Source of the DNA: an uncultured Clostridium sp.
GTDB taxonomy: Bacteria; Bacillota; Clostridia; TANB77; CAG-508
Direction: 5' to 3'
DNA: 29,730 nucleotides
Assembly (NCBI GenBank): GCA_900554815.1
Contig: USIO01000017.1
Location: forward strand, 1 to 29,730
The position numbers and the translations under genes are program-made. The notes beneath the pieces were generated by a model. It was given only the letters and a program-made list of their open reading frames with translations, searched no databases and was not told where the DNA came from. This document shows, piece by piece, positions 16,774-24,337 of this stretch (position 1 is its first letter; each line of letters starts with the position of its first letter).

Positions 16774-17289
16774 TTATTTATCATTTTTCTTTGATAATAT
16801 AATAAACATATTTTTCCCTTCTAATAAGGGCTTTTTTTCTACAATAGCAATGTCTGAAAGTTCTGTTGCAAATTGGTTTAGTGTATCTTCGCCCAATTTA
16901 ACATAATTTAATTCTCTTCCTCTAAATCGAACAGTAATTTTAACTTTGTTTCCATCTTCTAAAAATTTTCTAGCATTTTTTGCTTTAAAACCAAAATCGT
17001 GTTCTTCAATATTAGGAGTTACTCTTAGTTCTTTTGTTTCCACTATTTTTTGATTTTTTCTTGCTTCTTTTTCCTTTTTAGCTTGCTCAAATTTATACTT
17101 CCCATAGTTCATAATCTTGCAAACTGGTGGGTTTCCATTAGGAGCAACTAATACTAGGTCTAAGTCCTTTTCTTCTGCAATACGAATTGCATCAAATGAT
17201 TTCATAATTCCTAATTTTTTTCCTGTTTCATCAATTACTTGAACTTCTTTTTCTCTAATTTGCTCATTAATTGGTAATTCTTGTTTTAT
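16774..17289 (-). CDS. infC: Translation initiation factor IF-3, probable AUA start
   Basis: IF-3 binds the 30S subunit and rejects wrong start codons. The product has ELPINEQIREKEVQVID at the N-terminus, PPVCKIMNYGKYKFEQAKKE at the linker and RVTPNIEEHDFGFKAKNARK in the C-terminal domain. No ATG, GTG or TTG lies at a sensible place: the only upstream ATG (17304) is joined to the ribosome site itself (ATGGAGGTG). The ATA at 17289-17287, 8 nt after GGAGG, matches the family's first residues (IKQELPINE). infC is the classic gene with a non-AUG start through which IF-3 limits its own synthesis, so AUA initiation is the most likely reading. It would give 171 aa. Confidence 0.9.
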   Translation of the reverse strand: MKQELPINEQIREKEVQVIDETGKKLGIMKSFDAIRIAEEKDLDLVLVAPNGNPPVCKIMNYGKYKFEQAKKEKEARKNQKIVETKELRVTPNIEEHDFGFKAKNARKFLEDGNKVKITVRFRGRELNYVKLGEDTLNQFATELSDIAIVEKKPLLEGKNMFIILSKKNDK

Positions 17290-17513
17290 ACAAAACACCT
17301 CCATAAATTTTATATGTCCATTTTCATTGCCTGCCCTAGTTAATAAAACAAGCTGTCAATGGAAATATTAGTTTTTTATACAAAGAAAAAAACTTTCTTT
17401 ATTAAAGAAAGTTAATCATTCCATAAAAATAAAAAGTTTTTGTAAACTATTTACTTTCTAACCTTTTTCCATACTAAGATAAGGTGAGAAGTGAATGACT
17501 TCTTCTTTAATAC
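17290..17513 (-). promoter_or_regulatory. infC-rpmI-rplT leader with attenuator (probable L20-type leader)
   Basis: The leader is about 224 nt. It contains a small hairpin (GAAGTCATTCACTTC, minus strand), a region that could pair alternatively, and an intrinsic terminator at 17386-17413, then about 95 nt to the infC ribosome site. In Bacillus this operon is controlled by L20 binding a leader that terminates prematurely; position and layout fit, but I have not matched the L20-binding fold base by base. Confidence 0.6.
17386..17413 (-). terminator. Leader terminator (attenuator) of the infC operon
   Basis: Minus strand AACTTTCTTT (17413-17404), loop AAT, AAAGAAAGTT (17400-17391), then TTTTTC. 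This is a 10-bp stem placed inside the 5' leader, not after a gene. Confidence 0.75.
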
Positions 17514-17519
17514 ATATTT

Positions 17520-17548
17520 ATATTACCTTTTTTTTTCAAAAATGTCAA
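17520..17548 (-). promoter_or_regulatory. Promoter of infC-rpmI-rplT, TTGACA-17-TAATAT
   Basis: TTGACA (17548-17543) and TAATAT (17525-17520) on the minus strand have 17-nt spacing. It is divergent from the rplM promoter 18 bp away. Confidence 0.75.
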
Positions 17549-17565
17549 TACTTTTCTTAAAATTG

Positions 17566-17594
17566 TTGACTTTTTTGCTTTTTTATATTAAAAT
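17566..17594 (+). promoter_or_regulatory. Promoter of rplM-rpsI, TTGACT-17-TAAAAT
   Basis: TTGACT (17566-17571) and TAAAAT (17589-17594) on the plus strand are separated by 17 nt, with a predicted start near 17601. Confidence 0.65.
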
Positions 17595-17600
17595 AATTAA

Positions 17601-17706
17601 GCATTCTATGAATATTACTTTTTTAAAGGCTTCTCCCCGGTAGCATTTGAAAAAGATTAATATATTTAAATTTAATTAAAATAACGAATGGAGGGTAAAT
17701 TTTACC
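17601..17706 (+). promoter_or_regulatory. rplM leader, possible L13 autoregulatory RNA
   Basis: About 105 nt of leader holds the only C/G-rich patch nearby (AGGCTTCTCCCCGGTAGCAT, 17625-17644). Firmicutes rplM mRNAs often carry an L13-binding leader; I infer one here from position and local composition and have not recognised the motif itself. Confidence 0.35.
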
Positions 17707-18141
17707 ATGAATAACACAACATATAGCGCTAAGAAAAGCGAAATAGAAAGAAAATGGTATATTATTGATGCAAGTAATAAACCACTTGGAAGAGTTGCTA
17801 CTGAAGCAGCAAAATTATTAAGAGGAAAACATAAACCAACATATACACCAAATATAGATACTGGTGATCATGTTATTATATTAAATTGTAAAAATGCAAT
17901 TTTAACAGGTAAAAAATTAGATCAAAAAGTATATAGACATCATTCTGGTTATATAGGCGGTATGAAAGAAGTATCTGCTAGGGATATGATGAACCATTCT
18001 CCTGAGAAGGCAATGATGTTAGCAATTAAGGGCATGCTTCCTAAAAATAGTTTGGGAAGGCAAATGCTTCGTAAGTTAAGAGTATACTCAGGTTCTGAAC
18101 ACGAAAACATTGCTCAAAAACCTGAAGTTTGGAATTTTTAG
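17707..18141 (+). CDS. rplM: Ribosomal protein L13
   Basis: This 144-aa large-subunit protein has the family core RKWYIIDASNKPLGRVATEA, LRGKHKPTYTPNIDTGDHVI and YRHHSGYIGGMKEVSARDMM, ending in YSGSEHENIAQKPEVWNF-type sequence. GGAGGG precedes the start by 11 nt. It is followed by rpsI after 18 nt, the standard pairing. Confidence 0.97.
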   Translation: MNNTTYSAKKSEIERKWYIIDASNKPLGRVATEAAKLLRGKHKPTYTPNIDTGDHVIILNCKNAILTGKKLDQKVYRHHSGYIGGMKEVSARDMMNHSPEKAMMLAIKGMLPKNSLGRQMLRKLRVYSGSEHENIAQKPEVWNF

Positions 18142-18159
18142 GAAAGTGAGGAATAAAAA

Positions 18160-18576
18160 ATGCCAAGAGTAGCAAAATCTAAAACAGAAAAAGTTATGTT
18201 CTATGGAACAGGAAGAAGAAAAAAAGCAATTGCTAGAGTTAGAGTTACAGAAGGAAAAGGAATAATTACTGTTAATGGAAAAAGTATAGATGAATACTTT
18301 GGAACAGATATTTTAAAAGTTATTGTAAAACAGCCTCTTACAGTTACAAATACATTAGATAAATATGATGTTATTTGTAAAGTAACTGGAGGTGGATTTA
18401 CTGGCCAAGCTGGTGCTATACGCCATGGATTGTCTAGAGCTCTATTAAAAGCAAATACTGAATATAAGCCAACATTAAAGCAAAATGGATTTTTAACAAG
18501 AGATCCTCGTATGAAAGAAAGGAAAAAATACGGTCTTAAAAAAGCTCGTAAAGCTCCTCAATTTAGTAAAAGATAA
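18160..18576 (+). CDS. rpsI: Ribosomal protein S9
   Basis: This 138-aa small-subunit protein has the family core MFYGTGRRKKAIARVRVTEG, VKQPLTVTNTLDKYDVICKV, GGGFTGQAGAIRHGLSRALL and the C-terminal KKYGLKKARKAPQFSKR, whose last Arg reaches the P-site tRNA. The N-terminus has 12 extra residues (MPRVAKSKTEKV) relative to many homologues; the start at 18160 is supported by GTGAGGA upstream. This ribosomal protein is relevant to the CGG question: all its Arg codons are non-CGG. Confidence 0.97.
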   Translation: MPRVAKSKTEKVMFYGTGRRKKAIARVRVTEGKGIITVNGKSIDEYFGTDILKVIVKQPLTVTNTLDKYDVICKVTGGGFTGQAGAIRHGLSRALLKANTEYKPTLKQNGFLTRDPRMKERKKYGLKKARKAPQFSKR

Positions 18577-18600
18577 TATGCTTTTTGTACAAAATATATC

Positions 18601-18634
18601 AAACCTCAGAAGTTTCAAGACTTCTGAGGTTTTT
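18601..18634. terminator. Bidirectional terminator of rpsI and the symporter gene
   Basis: AAACCTCAGAAGT (18601-18613), loop TTCAAG, and the inverse (18620-18632) form a 13-bp stem followed by TTG. The symporter's stop codon (18617-18615) lies within the loop. Confidence 0.85.
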
Positions 18635-19925
18635 GTCTATAATACTTATATTCTTCTATTACAATGTTTCTTAATGAAAAAATAGCATAAATATTAATAA
18701 TTGCAAGGATTCCTACTAGAATGTCTGTTATATTCCATAATACTTTGCTAGATGAAATACTTCCTATAAATATAACAATAATAGTTATTAATTTAAGAAC
18801 AATTATATCCAAATTTTTGGTTTTTTTTAAAAACTTCAGACTAGATTCTCCATAATAATAACCAGTTAAAACCGTAGCTATCCCAAATAATGTAATAATC
18901 GCAGTAACAAAAAGCTCTCCTAAGTTTCCAAGATGATAATTAAAAGCCTGTAATGTTATTTCTATTCCGTTGGGATCTGGTATAATTAAGTTTTGATAAT
19001 TTGACATACAAATAGCAAGTCCTGTAATTGTTGCAATTAGTATATTTTCAAAATGAATTTCAAAAATTTGTACAATTCCATTTCGAGCAGGGCAGTCTGT
19101 ATCTGCAGTAGCAGATACAATAGAACCTGTTCCAAGTCCAACTTCACTAGAAAATATTCCTTTTTGCATGCCAATTAATAGTGTTGATAATGTTCCCATT
19201 CCAAATGCTTTAAAATTAAAAGCACTATTTAATATCATTCTTAATATGTTTGGCATCATAGTATACTCTTTTATAATAATATAGAAACATACTATAATAT
19301 AAAATAAAGTCATAATTGGAACTAATTTGCTAGTAGTTTTTGCTATTTTTTTTACTCCACCCAGAATTGTAATTCCTGTAATAATTGCAATCCCTATTCC
19401 TATTATTACAGGTGAAATTGGAATCATGTTTGTGATTGATTTTGTAACTGTATTAATTTGTATTGTCATAAAACCACCAATATACGCAATTAATATAATT
19501 ATAGCATAAAAATAGGCTAGTGATTTATTGCCTAAACCATCTTGTATATAATAAAATGGTCCTCCTCTGAATATATTTTTATTTTCTTTACGTCTAAAAA
19601 CTATTGCTAATACACTTTCTGCAAATGCATTCGTTGAACAAAAAATAGATGTAAGCCATATCCAGAAAATAACTCCTGGACCTCCTAAGTAGATTGCAAG
19701 TGCAATTCCAGACAATGATCCAACTCCAATTCTCCCTGCAAGTGACATAGCAACTGACTGTAAGAGGCTAATTCCATCTTTTTTGTTTTTTTTATATTGA
19801 AATGCTTTTATCATTTGTTTTAAATTTAAGTGAATAAATTTTAATTTAAAGCAAAAATAAACTCCAGATAAAAATATCATTATTGTAGCAATTAGCCATA
19901 ACCACTTAATAAAAAAATTTAGCAT
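18615..19925 (-). CDS. Alanine/glycine:cation symporter (AGCS family)
   Basis: This is a sodium- or proton-coupled importer of small neutral amino acids, 436 aa with about eleven membrane helices. Family strings are SLAGRIGVGSLSGIALAIYLGGPGVIFWIW, FRGGPFYYIQDGLGNK and MQKGIFSSEVGLGTGSIVSATADTD-type sequence around the substrate site. The ribosome site is GGTGAT. It is a single-gene unit upstream of the convergent rpsI terminator. The specific amino acid cannot be read from sequence. Confidence 0.9.
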   Translation of the reverse strand: MLNFFIKWLWLIATIMIFLSGVYFCFKLKFIHLNLKQMIKAFQYKKNKKDGISLLQSVAMSLAGRIGVGSLSGIALAIYLGGPGVIFWIWLTSIFCSTNAFAESVLAIVFRRKENKNIFRGGPFYYIQDGLGNKSLAYFYAIIILIAYIGGFMTIQINTVTKSITNMIPISPVIIGIGIAIITGITILGGVKKIAKTTSKLVPIMTLFYIIVCFYIIIKEYTMMPNILRMILNSAFNFKAFGMGTLSTLLIGMQKGIFSSEVGLGTGSIVSATADTDCPARNGIVQIFEIHFENILIATITGLAICMSNYQNLIIPDPNGIEITLQAFNYHLGNLGELFVTAIITLFGIATVLTGYYYGESSLKFLKKTKNLDIIVLKLITIIVIFIGSISSSKVLWNITDILVGILAIINIYAIFSLRNIVIEEYKYYRQKPQKS

Positions 19926-20018
19926 ATCATCACCATTTTAAGTTTATTTTATAAAATGATAGTATATGCTAAAAAAATTAATAGACTTAAAACTTTATTA
20001 CTTTACAGTCTTATCCTT

Positions 20019-20108
20019 TGGCGGAAGAGGTGGGATTCGAACCCACGTGCCCTATTTAGGCAACTTGATTTCGAGTCAAGCTCGTTATGACCACTTCGAT
20101 ACTCTTCC
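20019..20108 (-). tRNA. tRNA-Ser (anticodon CGA)
   Basis: Acceptor GGAAGAG (20108-20102) pairs with CTCTTCC (20029-20023), followed by discriminator G and an encoded CCA. The anticodon stem CTTGA/TCAAG holds the loop CTCGAAA, so the anticodon is CGA (20073-20071) and reads UCG. A long variable arm and the GTGGGTTCGAATCCCAC T-arm confirm the serine type. It is not the tRNA relevant to CGG decoding. Confidence 0.95.
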
Positions 20109-20152
20109 ATAAGCTAAATTGTACTTCTTTTTTTGGCAATTGTCAATTTTTA

Positions 20153-20184
20153 AAGCTGACTCAGGTATACACCTTTGTCAGCTT
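20153..20184 (-). terminator. Terminator after the zinc-ribbon gene
   Basis: AAGCTGAC (20184-20177) and GTCAGCTT (20160-20153) on the minus strand enclose a second stem AGGT-GTAT-ACCT, followed by TTT. It ends the unit that starts at 20494. Confidence 0.7.
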
Positions 20185-20191
20185 AGAATGG

Positions 20192-20422
20192 TTATTTCTT
20201 CCTTCGCCTCCTTAAAATGAACGGTTTTTTCCAGGTCTTATATACACTTAGAATCTCTCCGCAGCTCTTGCAAAGGATCCACTGTGTATCCCCAGGCTTA
20301 ATCCCTCTTGCACCGTCGGCAAGAATTGTCCAGTAGCACTTTGGTTCATTTGGAGTCTCCCCCTCACAAACCGTTCCCAGTAGCGTCTTGCATTTTGGGC
20401 ACCGCAAGTAATAGATCTGCAT
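20192..20422 (-). CDS. Small zinc-ribbon protein of foreign composition
   Basis: This 76-aa soluble protein has two Cys pairs, CPKC (8-11) and CKSC (51-54), with further Cys at 19 and 29 and an Arg/Lys tail (LRRRRKK). It is probably a one-zinc rubredoxin-like ribbon; its function is unknown to me. Its base composition is clearly richer in G/C than the neighbours, and it uses codons otherwise rare here (CTG, GGG, ACG, AGG). Arg7 is encoded by CGG (20404-20402), the only in-frame CGG I find that is compatible with arginine. The start at 20422 follows AAAGGA. It has its own promoter and terminator. It is probably a recent acquisition from a more GC-rich Clostridia member; whether it is translated normally in this host is open. 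Confidence 0.7.
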   Translation of the reverse strand: MQIYYLRCPKCKTLLGTVCEGETPNEPKCYWTILADGARGIKPGDTQWILCKSCGEILSVYKTWKKPFILRRRRKK

Positions 20423-20441
20423 ATAACCATTCCTTTCTTTT

Positions 20442-20458
20442 TTAGACTTATTGTCTAA
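20442..20458. promoter_or_regulatory. Palindrome overlapping the transcription start of the zinc-ribbon gene
   Basis: TTAGAC-TTATT-GTCTAA is a perfect 6+6 inverted repeat located 8-24 bp downstream of the -10 box, a usual place for a repressor operator. Confidence 0.45.
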
Positions 20459-20465
20459 TGAATAT

Positions 20466-20494
20466 ATTATATCCTATTTTATGTTAAGTGTCAA
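20466..20494 (-). promoter_or_regulatory. Promoter of the zinc-ribbon gene, TTGACA-17-TATAAT
   Basis: A perfect consensus on the minus strand: TTGACA (20494-20489), 17 nt, TATAAT (20471-20466). The promoter itself is AT-rich like the host. Confidence 0.8.
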
Positions 20495-20517
20495 ATTGAT
20501 TTTTTATTACTTAAAAA

Positions 20518-21222
20518 TTATTGAATCATATCTATCGCATTATTTGTATTTATTCCTTCAAGATTGTAATATGTTTCTGGTATATTTCCAACAATAACTA
20601 GTTCTGTCATTAACACTTGGTTAGTAATTTCTGATTCAATTTTATCATATGGAGTAACAATTGTTACTTTACAACTTACATCCAAATATATACGATGAAT
20701 AGTTTGGTTAATTCCTGCAGAGTTAAATTCAGAATTAAACTTGGTTGTAACGCTTCCCACCGGATAAATACTAATATTAATTTTAGGTCCAAATCCAACT
20801 AAATATTTTAGTCCAGTTATACTTCCTATAGGTATTTTTATTTGGTTATTTTCTGTTTTATATAATTCTTGTTGAACATTATATGCAATTTCAGATGCAA
20901 GCATATTAATTTTTACAGTATTTAATTTTAATAATTTAATATTTTGTGCTTTATCTTTTTCAATTTTTACTAAATCTTCATAATTAATACCTTTTAGTAT
21001 TTTACTTGCCTGTTTATTTACAATATCTGTTGCAATTGCTTTTGCTTTTTCTTTACATACAGTATTAAACATAGGATTTATTCTTTGTATAATCGCAGTC
21101 ATGGTTATAAAAGCAATGATAAAAATTATCATTACTTTTATAACATTTTTATTTAGATTTCTAAAACCTAAATCTTTTATTTTAGAAACTTTTATTCTAT
21201 TTCTAGAGTAAATTTTATCCAT
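20518..21222 (-). CDS. yunB: Sporulation protein YunB
   Basis: YunB is a sigma-E-type mother-cell protein; in Bacillus its loss affects spore formation, with unknown biochemistry. The product has one N-terminal membrane helix (VIKVMIIFIIAFITMTAIIQ) and the family strings INPMFNTVCKEKAKAIAT, PIGSITGLKYLVGFGPKINI and VTTKFNSEFNSAGINQTIHR, ending GNIPETYYNLEG. I chose the ATG at 21222 (234 aa), one base after the stop of the upstream coat gene; a GTG three codons earlier (21231) is an alternative. Neither has a clear ribosome site, suggesting translational coupling. Confidence 0.88.
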   Translation of the reverse strand: MDKIYSRNRIKVSKIKDLGFRNLNKNVIKVMIIFIIAFITMTAIIQRINPMFNTVCKEKAKAIATDIVNKQASKILKGINYEDLVKIEKDKAQNIKLLKLNTVKINMLASEIAYNVQQELYKTENNQIKIPIGSITGLKYLVGFGPKINISIYPVGSVTTKFNSEFNSAGINQTIHRIYLDVSCKVTIVTPYDKIESEITNQVLMTELVIVGNIPETYYNLEGINTNNAIDMIQ

Positions 21223-21223
21223 T

Positions 21224-22768
21224 TTAGGCACTTTTTCTTTTTAATTTTCTTGGAATAAATAGTTGTTTGCCTATTTGAATATTATTTTGATTTTCAATTT
21301 CATTTACCCTACTTATATCTTCTGTTGTACTTCTAAATTTTTTAGCAATATTCCATAAAGTATCCCCTGGTTTTACAAAATAAACTATCATGCTGTAAGA
21401 ATCGTCTGATTCTATGTCTTGTATCTCTATATTATCTATTAAATTAATACTTCTAAAATTAGCAACATCTACCATAAATTTCATATCAATTTGTGTGTCA
21501 ATATATCCATCTTGCATTATAATAAAATTTTGATTTAATATATCAATTTTTAAATTGACACTACTATTAGAGCTTACCTCTGGTGTATCAATTGAAAAGT
21601 CAAATGGTAAAATAATATTTTTTGTGTCAACATGATTATTTATTTCTGAATTAAATAGTATTGAAATCGATATTTCTCCTTCATATAGAATCTTTCCTGA
21701 TAATATTTTTTGCTTATTAATATGTGGTATTATACTTACATCATATATTTTGTTTCCTGTAATTTCTGATGCAGCTATTTTTTCTTTAATGGTTAATATA
21801 TCTTGGAATGTATTTTTATTGCACATAGTATTGGCTTGTTCTTTTGAAAAAATTAAATTTTTATCTAGACCATATAAGTCTTCAATTACTTCTATTGTTT
21901 TTCTTTCAAAGGCAAAACAAGTAAGTTCTATTTCTGCTTCAATAAAAACAGAATGTTCTTCTTCTGAATTTGGCTTAATAACTATGTTTTTTAATTCATA
22001 CTCTGTGTTGCAATCATTTTGTTCATTTATATTTGGAATGTCTATAAATCCCATTACAGGAATACTAGTTTCTATTGAGTTAATACGGTTATCTTCTGTT
22101 AAATACATAATTTTTACTTTTGCATCTGCTTTTACTAATGCTTTATTATAACTAATTTTAGTGTCTTTATTAGTAATATTTATATCTACTTTCAAAATTT
22201 CTGCTAAATTATCAATTTTATCAATTGATACAGTTTCCTTAGCATATGCTTTTGTTGTGCCATATCCAATTAAAGAATTTACGTCTATTATATTGCTCAA
22301 TTTTTGTAAATTACATTCACTATTTATTTCCTTAATAATATCTATATTAGAATTTGAATACACTTTAAAATTTGCGTCTAATATTGCTTTTAGTGCTAAT
22401 TTTCTTCCATTTAAAACGTTTGCTTCCATTGATTGGATTACAATATTGCTTGTCATGTTCATTCCATTTTGGCAATTTTCTAATTCCACTATTTGTGTAA
22501 AGTCTAAATTTGTACTGATTCCTCTTAATTCTCCTGCTTCGTTATCTGCTATGTACATAATATAAGTTTGTATACAGCCATCTATTCTGATTTTACCATC
22601 TAGTACTTCTTTTTTATATATGCAAACATTTCCACTTACTTTAACAGCACTTAAAACATCTGGTTTAATATCTGGAACAATAACATCTCCATTTACTACT
22701 AATTTTGTATTTTTTTGTCCAACTATTTGATTAACACATATACTTTCCTTTTCGGTATTTACTACCAT
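21224..22768 (-). CDS. SPOCS (DUF3794) domain protein with C-terminal LysM
   Basis: This is a spore-coat-associated protein of 514 aa. It contains several copies of the SPOCS/DUF3794 fold (LVVNGDVIVPDIKPDVLSAV near residue 25 is the hallmark), and ends in a peptidoglycan-binding LysM domain, YFVKPGDTLWNIAKKFRSTT, closing with QIGKQLFIPRKLKRK. Clostridial proteins with this architecture sit beside yabG and veg. The start at 22768 (MVVNTEKESI) is preceded by GAGGAGGG; an in-frame upstream codon overlaps this site. It is followed at once by yunB. It probably anchors coat to cortex in the mother cell, which is inference from its domains. Confidence 0.88.
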   Translation of the reverse strand: MVVNTEKESICVNQIVGQKNTKLVVNGDVIVPDIKPDVLSAVKVSGNVCIYKKEVLDGKIRIDGCIQTYIMYIADNEAGELRGISTNLDFTQIVELENCQNGMNMTSNIVIQSMEANVLNGRKLALKAILDANFKVYSNSNIDIIKEINSECNLQKLSNIIDVNSLIGYGTTKAYAKETVSIDKIDNLAEILKVDINITNKDTKISYNKALVKADAKVKIMYLTEDNRINSIETSIPVMGFIDIPNINEQNDCNTEYELKNIVIKPNSEEEHSVFIEAEIELTCFAFERKTIEVIEDLYGLDKNLIFSKEQANTMCNKNTFQDILTIKEKIAASEITGNKIYDVSIIPHINKQKILSGKILYEGEISISILFNSEINNHVDTKNIILPFDFSIDTPEVSSNSSVNLKIDILNQNFIIMQDGYIDTQIDMKFMVDVANFRSINLIDNIEIQDIESDDSYSMIVYFVKPGDTLWNIAKKFRSTTEDISRVNEIENQNNIQIGKQLFIPRKLKRKSA

Positions 22769-22899
22769 AATTAATCCCTCCTCAAAATTTGTACAATACA
22801 AATTTTTCTATGTAAATTTGTTTTTTTAGGTTTTTATGTATAAGTTAATTTGCATTATACATTATCTTTTTAGCTAATATATATATATTAATATGGACA

Positions 22900-22930
22900 A
22901 AAAAAATTCCTAAAAATTAGGAATTTTTTT
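22900..22930 (-). terminator. Terminator after veg
   Basis: On the minus strand AAAAAAATTCCTAA, loop TTT, and TTAGGAATTTTTTT form a 13-14-bp stem rich in A/T with a long T-run, directly after the veg stop. Confidence 0.85.
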
Positions 22931-22938
22931 ATATTTTA

Positions 22939-23238
22939 TTATATTGCTTTTTTTCTTCTTAGTTTGCTTTCTTCTGCTGGTGGTATTAATGGGCTATATC
23001 CGTTTCCGTCATATACCTGTACTTCAACAGCTCTTGTTAGAACGTCTGTATACGTATATGTTACACTTCTCTGGTTTTCTTCATATTTTACTACGAAAAT
23101 ATTAGGATATGTTTTTTCTATTGTGGCTTCTTCTTCATATGGCTTACTTCTTCCCAATGATCCTTTAACAATTATCTTTTGTCCAATCATTTCCCCTATA
23201 TCTGTTTTTAAATTCATAATGTCGTTTTTGTAAATCAT
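22939..23238 (-). CDS. veg: Veg protein
   Basis: This small conserved Firmicutes protein is linked to biofilm matrix regulation in Bacillus. Family strings are IGEMIGQKIIVKGSLGRSKP, ATIEKTYPNIFVVKY and RSVTYTYTDVLTRAVEVQVY. I chose the ATG at 23238 (99 aa) after GGGTGG; a GTG at 23250 is possible. It lies next to yabG as in Bacillus and has an excellent own promoter, as the Bacillus veg gene does. Confidence 0.9.
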   Translation of the reverse strand: MIYKNDIMNLKTDIGEMIGQKIIVKGSLGRSKPYEEEATIEKTYPNIFVVKYEENQRSVTYTYTDVLTRAVEVQVYDGNGYSPLIPPAEESKLRRKKAI

Positions 23239-23272
23239 TTGACCACCCACTTCATATTTATTTAATGACTGG

Positions 23273-23301
23273 ATTATAACATTTTAGGTAGTTTATGTCA
23301 A
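23273..23301 (-). promoter_or_regulatory. veg promoter, TTGACA-17-TATAAT
   Basis: TTGACA (23301-23296) and TATAAT (23278-23273) on the minus strand form a perfect consensus with 17-nt spacing; the leader is about 28 nt. Bacillus Pveg is also a strong sigma-A promoter. Confidence 0.85.
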
Positions 23302-23393
23302 AAAATATTCTATATTGTCATGCTGTGTTTTCCTTTATCTGCAAGCCTTTTGCACGTTTATTACATTTTTGTTACAGTTGTATTACAACTATG

Positions 23394-24203
23394 TTACTCT
23401 CTTTTTTCCGTATTGCTCCGACTTCCTCCAATTCCTTTTTGTCCATCTCTTAATTCTTCTGCAATCTCATTAATTGTAATATATTTGTAACTGGGTGTTG
23501 TTGCTACTTTTTCTGCTACAATTAGTGGATCAATAAAATCAATTAGAATTCTTCCTGGAGAAGAAGCAAAATTAGCACCACAGCTCATAATTGCTTCAAA
23601 AAAGCTTTGGCATGCTCCTGCAAAAATTACCAATTCTTTGCCCGTTTGTCGTTCCCAATTTCTTGCTTCTGCTACTGTATTCATAAAATATCTAGAATTT
23701 CTGTAATTATAAATGTCATTAAAATTTTTACCATTTCTAATCATTGCATCATGCCCAGTTATTATTAATATATCTGGCTTGTATTGTTCTAATAGCCTTT
23801 TTACAATATTTGCTTGCTTGTATTCTGGAACGTTTTTTACAATAGCATTAAGTCCTATTTCTTTATAATATTTAGCAGATTTTTCACTATATTTTTTATC
23901 TCCATCTAAATGTAAAATTATTCCTGTATATGCCATGCTATCTCTTTTTAGAATTTTACTCTCATTAACTTTTTTTATTCTTTTTGCTACTCTTTCTGTA
24001 AGGTAATTCATATGTTTATCTATCGTTTTTTTGTCAATAATTTCTAAATCTTCTATTGGAGCGTCTGCTTTAATTCTTTCTGTTAGTCCTTTTAAAATAC
24101 AAATCTCATTATTAACATTTATTTTAATTATTTTTTCTACACTAAATAATATATCTTTTCCATAGGAAATTCTTCCTACAATATCGCCTTTTTTTATATT
24201 CAT
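23394..24203 (-). CDS. yabG: Sporulation protease YabG; 3' end may use +1 frameshifting at CGG
   Basis: YabG is a mother-cell cysteine protease that trims spore coat and germination proteins. Clear family strings are GDIVGRISYGKDILF, ILHLDGDKKYSEKSAKYYKE, PDILIITGHDAMIRN, RYFMNTVAEARNWE and VIFAGACQSFFEAIMSCGAN (with the His/Cys catalytic region), FASSPGRILIDFIDP. Near the end the zero frame reads GIGGSRSNTEKRE with CGG at 23420-23418. Bacillus YabG ends GLGGIETRGVLRIG as I recall it. Skipping the C of this CGG, and of the next CGG met at 23410-23408, gives GIGGSGAIGKKRVT with a stop at 23389 and keeps the later Gly. Both endings are possible, so the annotated zero-frame end is uncertain. The ribosome site is GAGGGAG. 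Confidence 0.85.
   Translation of the reverse strand: MNIKKGDIVGRISYGKDILFSVEKIIKINVNNEICILKGLTERIKADAPIEDLEIIDKKTIDKHMNYLTERVAKRIKKVNESKILKRDSMAYTGIILHLDGDKKYSEKSAKYYKEIGLNAIVKNVPEYKQANIVKRLLEQYKPDILIITGHDAMIRNGKNFNDIYNYRNSRYFMNTVAEARNWERQTGKELVIFAGACQSFFEAIMSCGANFASSPGRILIDFIDPLIVAEKVATTPSYKYITINEIAEELRDGQKGIGGSRSNTEKRE
23408..23420 (-). other. Two CGG triplets at the yabG 3' end, possible frameshift sites
   Basis: AGT CGG AGC in the zero frame; after skipping C23420 the new frame meets ATA CGG AAA, and skipping C23410 gives a stop at 23389. The gain in family similarity is small (one Gly), so these are weaker than the five other sites. Confidence 0.35.
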
Positions 24204-24337
24204 ATTATTATCTCCCTCATTATATTTTTATGTCGAATTAGGGAGAACTGTGAATAATTTAAAATAAGGCGTATAACATTAAATCGCTAAAAGCACTGAA
24301 ATGTCAAAATAAATGTTAATTTTCACGAATAAAAAAT

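Noticed and set aside
20248..20430. Alternative 60-aa frame overlapping the zinc-ribbon gene, starting at 20430
   Set aside because: It lacks the paired CxxC motifs and any family likeness; the 76-aa frame explains the Cys pattern and base periodicity better.
24210..24320. Sigma-K or sigma-E promoter for yabG
   Set aside because: Partial matches (CATA-like -10) lack a properly spaced -35; not reportable.
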